Positions 60,869 through 64,000 of a stretch of DNA of 64,000 nucleotides are shown here, piece after piece. Position numbers and translations under genes: made by a program. Within the stretch, counting starts at the first letter, position 1; each line of letters opens with the position of its first letter. The notes under the pieces were generated by a model. It saw nothing but the letters and a program-made list of their open reading frames with translations, did not search any database and was not told the DNA's origin. The stretch is from Cystobacterineae bacterium (lineage in GTDB: Bacteria; Myxococcota; Myxococcia; Myxococcales; Myxococcaceae): positions 26,370-90,369 of the forward strand of contig WRKR01000004.1 in NCBI GenBank assembly GCA_009782175.1, in the 5' to 3' direction.

Positions 60869-61393
60869 ATGACGACAGCGCTTCCCCATGTGGAGTGCCC
60901 TTTTTGCGGCAAACGTTTTGCACCGGGCGCGGCCCAAAGTGCCTGCGGCCCTTGCGGAGGCTGCGGGGTGCTGGGAGCTCTCAAACCCAGCTGCGCCCTG
61001 GCATGCCCACGCTGCGGCTATTCCGTGTTTGCCTCGGGCACAGCAGAAGGAGGCCACCCGGGCGCGGCGCCAGGCAACACCTTTGCACCCCCCGGGAAAA
61101 GCTGGGCCCCTGTGGCCGAGGGAACAAACCCTGCAGCGCTTTCCTCTCTCTCTCTCCAACAATGCCCCTCCGGGCAAAGGGTGCGCGTCGTCGCCCTGGA
61201 GGCCGATGAAAGCAGCCTGCGCAAACTGCTCACCTTGGGCATTCTGCCCGGTGTAGAGCTGGAGGTAGAGCGACGACGCCCCTGCTTCCTATGCAAAATA
61301 GGCCGCGCACGCCTGGCCTTTGACGAAAAACTGGCGGAATGCGTGCAGGTCGTCCCCACCCAGGCCGACCAGACCGCTTCCACTTTGACATAA
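60869..61393 (+). CDS. feoA: FeoA-domain protein with Cys-rich N-terminus
   Basis: About 174 residues, twice the usual FeoA length. The last 80 form the SH3-like FeoA domain ('CPSGQRVRVVALEADESSLRKLLTLGILPGVELEVERR', 'ARLAFDEKLAECVQVVP'). The first 60 hold many Cys in zinc-ribbon-like pairs ('CPFCGKRF', 'CGPCGGCG', 'CALACPRCGYSVF'), followed by a Gly/Pro/Ala linker. These may bind iron, zinc or a cluster. The start has CGGAG eight bases upstream, 28 bases after feoB. The final seven residues ('QTASTLT') and the TAA stop lie inside a copy of the dispersed repeat element, so the original C-terminus has been overwritten. Confidence 0.88.
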   Translation: MTTALPHVECPFCGKRFAPGAAQSACGPCGGCGVLGALKPSCALACPRCGYSVFASGTAEGGHPGAAPGNTFAPPGKSWAPVAEGTNPAALSSLSLQQCPSGQRVRVVALEADESSLRKLLTLGILPGVELEVERRRPCFLCKIGRARLAFDEKLAECVQVVPTQADQTASTLT

Positions 61394-61402
61394 ACTCTTC
61401 AT
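61371..61402 (+). repeat. Dispersed palindromic element, left end (copy B)
   Basis: AGACCGCTTCCACTTTGACA followed by TAAACTCTTC, matching copies at 29379-29503 and 63874 onward. It forms the 3' end of feoA and continues, beyond the MITE-like insertion, into the flank and hairpin at 61574-61697. Confidence 0.75.
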
Positions 61403-61412
61403 GAGACGAGCT

Positions 61413-61573
61413 AGGGCCTGTTCACACTATCCGGGATGCCCAGGTTTTGAATGACAATTCGCAAGACAAGGCGCGAGGAGGGCGAATATTTGTCGATATT
61501 CAACCGACGAGCAACGATGGATTGCGGAAAATGCATCAAAAGATGGGTATGCCGGGTAGTGTGAACAGGCCCT
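61413..61573. mobile_element. MITE-like element, 161 bp, TA-flanked
   Basis: Perfect 17-bp terminal inverted repeats (AGGGCCTGTTCACACTA and its complement) extend imperfectly to about 40 bp at each end. The ends are bounded by TA on both sides, as left by IS630/mariner-type transposases. There is no coding capacity. Removing the element together with one TA rejoins the two parts of repeat copy B. An autonomous partner is not present in the window. Confidence 0.75.
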
Positions 61574-61697
61574 AAAGCGAGGCTCGCTTTGCTCGCCTAT
61601 TCTGCTCCGCTCCTCAAGAGAGAGAGAGCTGCAGCTCTCTCTTGCCTCGCTACATTCCGTTCCGCCTGCTCCACTCCATGAAGGAACACAGCTCAAG
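61574..61697. repeat. Remainder of repeat copy B with GA/CT hairpin
   Basis: CGCTTTGCTCGCCTATTC and GCTCCGCTCC match the flank at 63911-63935, then comes a hairpin of GAGAGAGAG and CTCTCTC arms around CTGCAG, followed by TACATTCCG and CTCCATGAAGGAA. The flanks are conserved with other copies while the hairpin is not. Confidence 0.65.
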
Positions 61698-61711
61698 CGC
61701 ATGCACTCAAA

Positions 61712-61777
61712 TGTCAATAAAACATGACATTATGTCATGTTTTAAACGACAAAATGTCAATATTTCCTGACATGACA
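61712..61777. promoter_or_regulatory. Cluster of six TGTCA/TGACA half sites
   Basis: Half sites at 61712, 61725, 61733, 61755, 61768 and 61773. The second and third form an extended palindrome with 11-bp arms (AAAACATGACA, spacer TTA). They lie 135-200 bases before the GLUG lipoprotein gene. They resemble Pho-box halves but are arranged as inverted as well as direct copies; the regulator is unknown. Confidence 0.45.
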
Positions 61778-61913
61778 CCAACAAAAGACTATACGGTTGG
61801 GGAGCGAAAAGTGTGCCCTTTCGACCCAAAGCTAAAAAAATATTTTTTTGAAACAACACTCAGCAACAAACGCCCTGTTGTATATAGGCCGAAACAGCCC
61901 CGGAAAAACAGGA

Positions 61914-63740
61914 ATGAAAACCACTCAAAATTTAAGCCTCACCAGAGAATTTCCCCTGAAACGCTTTTCCATTGGCATACCGCATATGTTGCTGAGTGTG
62001 TTGCTGAGCGCAGCCTTAAGTGCCTGCTCTTCTTCTGCACCGGAAGAAACCATCAGCCCCTTGGAAAGGGTTTATACGGTTGTTTTTGACAAAAATGGTG
62101 GGGACACCGAGGCAAACCCACCAAGCAAAACAGTTGTGCCACCTGAAACAACCCTAGACGAGCTGCCTGAAGCACCCTCACGGGAGGGCTACCATTTTGC
62201 GGGGTGGAACACGGCGGTGGATGGGAGTGGAACACCCTTCACCGCCGATGTGCTGGTGAGGGAAAACCTCACCGTATATGCCCAGTGGGCGAATTTAAAT
62301 ATTTCCATCCTCCCCAGCACGGCAATACTCACACCTCTAGTGGATGGGGATTATAACGAGCACTCCACCCGCTTCAGGGTGGTGGTTTCAGGTTTTGACA
62401 ATGCGGCTGATGCCAGCAAGGCAACCCTGAGCCTAAACTACATTAACGGGCTCAGTTTTGAGGTTGAAAGCAACCCCGAGGGAAACACCCAAAATTTTGA
62501 GGTGAGGGTGGAATATAACGGGCAAGCCACCTTTGCCGAAGGTTTTGCAACCTTCAACCTAAGCTTGGCAAATATATCAGGTTATTCTGCTGAAAGCAAA
62601 AGCACCCGAATTTATATTCGGGATGGGCAAGCAGCAAGCCCAAGCCGTGTCATTCTGCTGAACCAGGCCAATATTTTGGCCTTTAACCGCTATGCCAACA
62701 CGGCGGCGGGCCTGACGCGGCACTATAGGTTGACAGAAAACATTAACCTTGCCGAGCCGGTGCAACCCACAGAAAGCAATTGGACGGCGATTGGCTCAGA
62801 TAGCGCCCCATTTGTGGGCAGTTTGAATGGTGAAAACCACGAGCTTCTCCGCCTTCGCATGCGTGCCTCTGGCAGCGACAACCAGGGTTTGTTTGGCTAT
62901 ATAGGCGAAGGCGCCACCCTGGAGAACATGAGGCTGATAGATGTCAGTGTTAATGGGAGAAACCATGTCGGCGGACTGGTGGGCTTTAACGAGCAAGGCA
63001 CCGTGCAAAACAGCTATGCCACGGGCAGTGTCACCGGTAGCTACTATGTCGGCGGCCTGGTGGGGGATAACTACTACGGCACAGTGGAAAACAGCTATGC
63101 TACGGGCAGTGTCAACGGCTTCCTGCGTGTCGGCGGCCTGGTGGGGGATAACGCCAGAGGCACCGTGCAAAACAGCTATGCCACGGGCAGTGTCAACGGC
63201 GGCATCTCTGTCGGCGGCCTGGTGGGGTGGAACTACGAAGGCACCGTGCAAAACAGCTATGCCACGGGCAGTGTCAACGGTGGCCAAGAGGTCGGCGGCC
63301 TGGTGGGCTCTAACTCCACCAACGGCACAGTGCAAAACAGCTATGCCACGGGCAGTGTTACCAGCAGCGGCATATATGTCGGCGGCCTGGTGGGGTGGAA
63401 CTACGGCGGCACAGTGCAAAACAGCCTGGCGCTGAACCCCAGGGTGCACGGCACCACCGATGTCGGACGTGTGGCGGGAATAAACGAAAACAACGGCACT
63501 TTTATCGGCACTTCGACAAACAACCATGCCTTCAGTGGCATGCTCAACGGTGCAGGCAACACCAGTTGGAGCAACATAGGCTTAAATAACCTCGACGGCG
63601 CCAACATCAGCGCTGGACTGTTGCGAAGAAGAGACGGTTTCCCGGCAGAATTCCTCACCACCCCGTGGATATATGTGGAAGGCCAACTCCCGAGCCTTTT
63701 GGGGCAGACGGTGGAAATGCCTGCGCACATTCCTCAATAG
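61914..63740 (+). CDS. Lipoprotein with InlB-type and GLUG repeats
   Basis: About 608 residues. Basic leader then signal peptide with lipobox 'LSAC' ('MLLSVLLSAALSAC'), so probably lipid-anchored at the outer membrane or surface. Residues 55-125 form an InlB-B/Listeria-Bacteroides repeat ('YTVVFDKNGG', 'REGYHFAGWNTAVDGSG', 'NLTVYAQW'). A beta-rich region follows, then from about 350 six GLUG units of about 27 residues ('VGGLVGxNxxGTVQNSYATGSV'), ending in a diverged seventh. GLUG repeats occur in adhesins and extracellular peptidases; here no enzymatic domain is seen, so an adhesin or surface structural role is likely. The ATG with the basic leader was chosen over one directly at the signal peptide. 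Confidence 0.85.
   Translation: MKTTQNLSLTREFPLKRFSIGIPHMLLSVLLSAALSACSSSAPEETISPLERVYTVVFDKNGGDTEANPPSKTVVPPETTLDELPEAPSREGYHFAGWNTAVDGSGTPFTADVLVRENLTVYAQWANLNISILPSTAILTPLVDGDYNEHSTRFRVVVSGFDNAADASKATLSLNYINGLSFEVESNPEGNTQNFEVRVEYNGQATFAEGFATFNLSLANISGYSAESKSTRIYIRDGQAASPSRVILLNQANILAFNRYANTAAGLTRHYRLTENINLAEPVQPTESNWTAIGSDSAPFVGSLNGENHELLRLRMRASGSDNQGLFGYIGEGATLENMRLIDVSVNGRNHVGGLVGFNEQGTVQNSYATGSVTGSYYVGGLVGDNYYGTVENSYATGSVNGFLRVGGLVGDNARGTVQNSYATGSVNGGISVGGLVGWNYEGTVQNSYATGSVNGGQEVGGLVGSNSTNGTVQNSYATGSVTSSGIYVGGLVGWNYGGTVQNSLALNPRVHGTTDVGRVAGINENNGTFIGTSTNNHAFSGMLNGAGNTSWSNIGLNNLDGANISAGLLRRRDGFPAEFLTTPWIYVEGQLPSLLGQTVEMPAHIPQ
62965..63480 (+). repeat. 81-bp tandem repeats encoding GLUG units
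   Basis: Six to seven copies of an 81-bp unit within the lipoprotein gene, with near-identical stretches such as AACAGCTATGCCACGGGCAG in most copies. The variable codons cluster at unit junctions. Recombination between copies could change repeat number without breaking the frame. Confidence 0.88.
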
Positions 63741-63873
63741 CTTAAGCTTGCCTTGTTGCGGCTGCCCAGCTGCGCCCTCCATATAGGAGCGCAGTTGGGC
63801 CTCCGAACAACTTTTATAGCCCAGGGTAAAACCCAAGAGGAAACACAACACAGCAACTGGAGGCCACAGCACT
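63741..63873. other. Intergenic segment after the GLUG lipoprotein
   Basis: About 130 bases with no convincing gene. A 96-codon antisense frame (63582-63872) begins here with a hydrophobic start but runs into the lipoprotein gene and shows no domain. No terminator is obvious. Confidence 0.4.
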
Positions 63874-64000
63874 AGACCGCTTCCACTTTGACATGATCTC
63901 TTCGTTAGACTCGCTTCGCTCGTCTATTCCGCTCCGGGAATTATTTGAGAAAGCACGCTTTCTCAAATGATTCCCTCCGCTCCATTGGACTCCGGTTTCG
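63874..64000 (+). repeat. Dispersed palindromic element (copy C) with inserted hairpin
   Basis: Starts AGACCGCTTCCACTTTGACA then TGATCTCTTCGTT, identical in most positions to copy A. An insertion of about 80 bases follows, carrying a 19-bp hairpin with one mismatch (GGGAATTATTTGAGAAAGC against its near complement, 63936-63975, loop AC). Then GGACTCCGGTTTCG resumes the copy A sequence (GGGCTCCGGTTTCG). It is cut by the right edge of the window. Confidence 0.75.

Noticed and set aside
61413..61573. Complete insertion sequence
   Set aside because: Only 161 bp with no transposase frame, so it is at most a non-autonomous element.
62796..63527. Long antisense and alternate-frame open frames across the GLUG repeat region
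   Set aside because: They arise because an 81-bp repeat keeps all frames periodic and open. Only the plus frame from 61914 has a lipobox and known domains.
63582..63872. 96-codon minus-strand frame starting with a hydrophobic segment
   Set aside because: It starts with GTG beside a repeat, mostly overlaps the lipoprotein gene and has no recognisable domain.
1..64000. CRISPR arrays, tRNA or rRNA genes, prophage or conjugation genes
   Set aside because: No regularly spaced repeats with unique spacers, cloverleaf-type sequence, rRNA words or phage/conjugation proteins were recognised on either strand by reading.

Overview
The window is about 64 kb of gene-dense DNA from a Gram-negative bacterium. 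Evidence for an outer membrane includes TolC-type channels, a phosphate porin, lipoproteins, heptose-sugar genes, MacAB and Czc efflux pumps, and ftsEX/envC. Most of it is moderately GC-rich (one sampled line in the glycan region has 31 G+C of 60), with an obviously AT-rich block near 38.2-42.6 kb. The gene set (Pst/PhoBR with an OprP-like porin, EtfAB, ftsE-ftsX-envC-S41 peptidase order, AhbC/AhbD-like radical SAM) suits a proteobacterium in the broad sense, possibly a former 'deltaproteobacterial' lineage. The genus cannot be fixed from sequence alone. No tRNA, rRNA, CRISPR array, phage or complete insertion sequence was found.

Layout. 0-5 kb: tail of a DbpA-type RNA helicase (+), then on the minus strand ftsE-ftsX-envC-like-hydrolase-S41 peptidase; the FtsE copy lacks its catalytic residues. 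5-8 kb: etfB-etfA-MBL hydrolase. 8-9.6 kb: one unrecognised protein. 9.9-14.7 kb: a tightly coupled four-gene efflux operon (outer-membrane factor, MacA, MacB ATPase, MacB permease) behind a 34-bp-periodic repeat. 14.8-24.6 kb: a complete phosphate block in one direction (phoB, phoR, porin, pstS, pstC, pstA, pstB, phoU fused to an ArsC-like domain, MFS), with Pho boxes and a hairpin covering the porin ribosome-binding site. 24.9-26.7 kb: dps (+) and a DUF2130 protein.

26.8-48.5 kb: a minus-strand surface-glycan island. It encodes the GDP-D-glycero-D-manno-heptose route (GmhA, HddA, fused HddC-GmhB), three sugar epimerase/reductases, glycosyltransferases, a pyruvyl-transferase-like protein, an FkbM methyltransferase, an MsbA/PglK-like exporter and a three-domain sulfatase/ILEI-like/GDPD-like membrane protein. 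A PIN toxin-antitoxin pair and an LhgO-like oxidase sit near its distal end. 48.9-54.7 kb: czcCBA metal efflux (+). 54.8-57.5 kb: hemolysin-III, RNase D and radical SAM/SPASM genes (-). 57.8-61.4 kb: a divergent iron unit, feoB-feoA (+) and an outer-membrane protein (-) around a perfect Fur-type palindrome. 61.4-64 kb: nested repeats, a MITE-like element and a lipoprotein with InlB-type and GLUG repeats.

The points most worth a second look are the sulfatase-ILEI-GDPD fusion, the porin RBS hairpin, the PhoU-ArsC fusion with altered active site, the catalytically stripped FtsE, and a dispersed family of palindromic elements that abut gene ends, exchange hairpin cores and have been invaded by a TA-flanked MITE.
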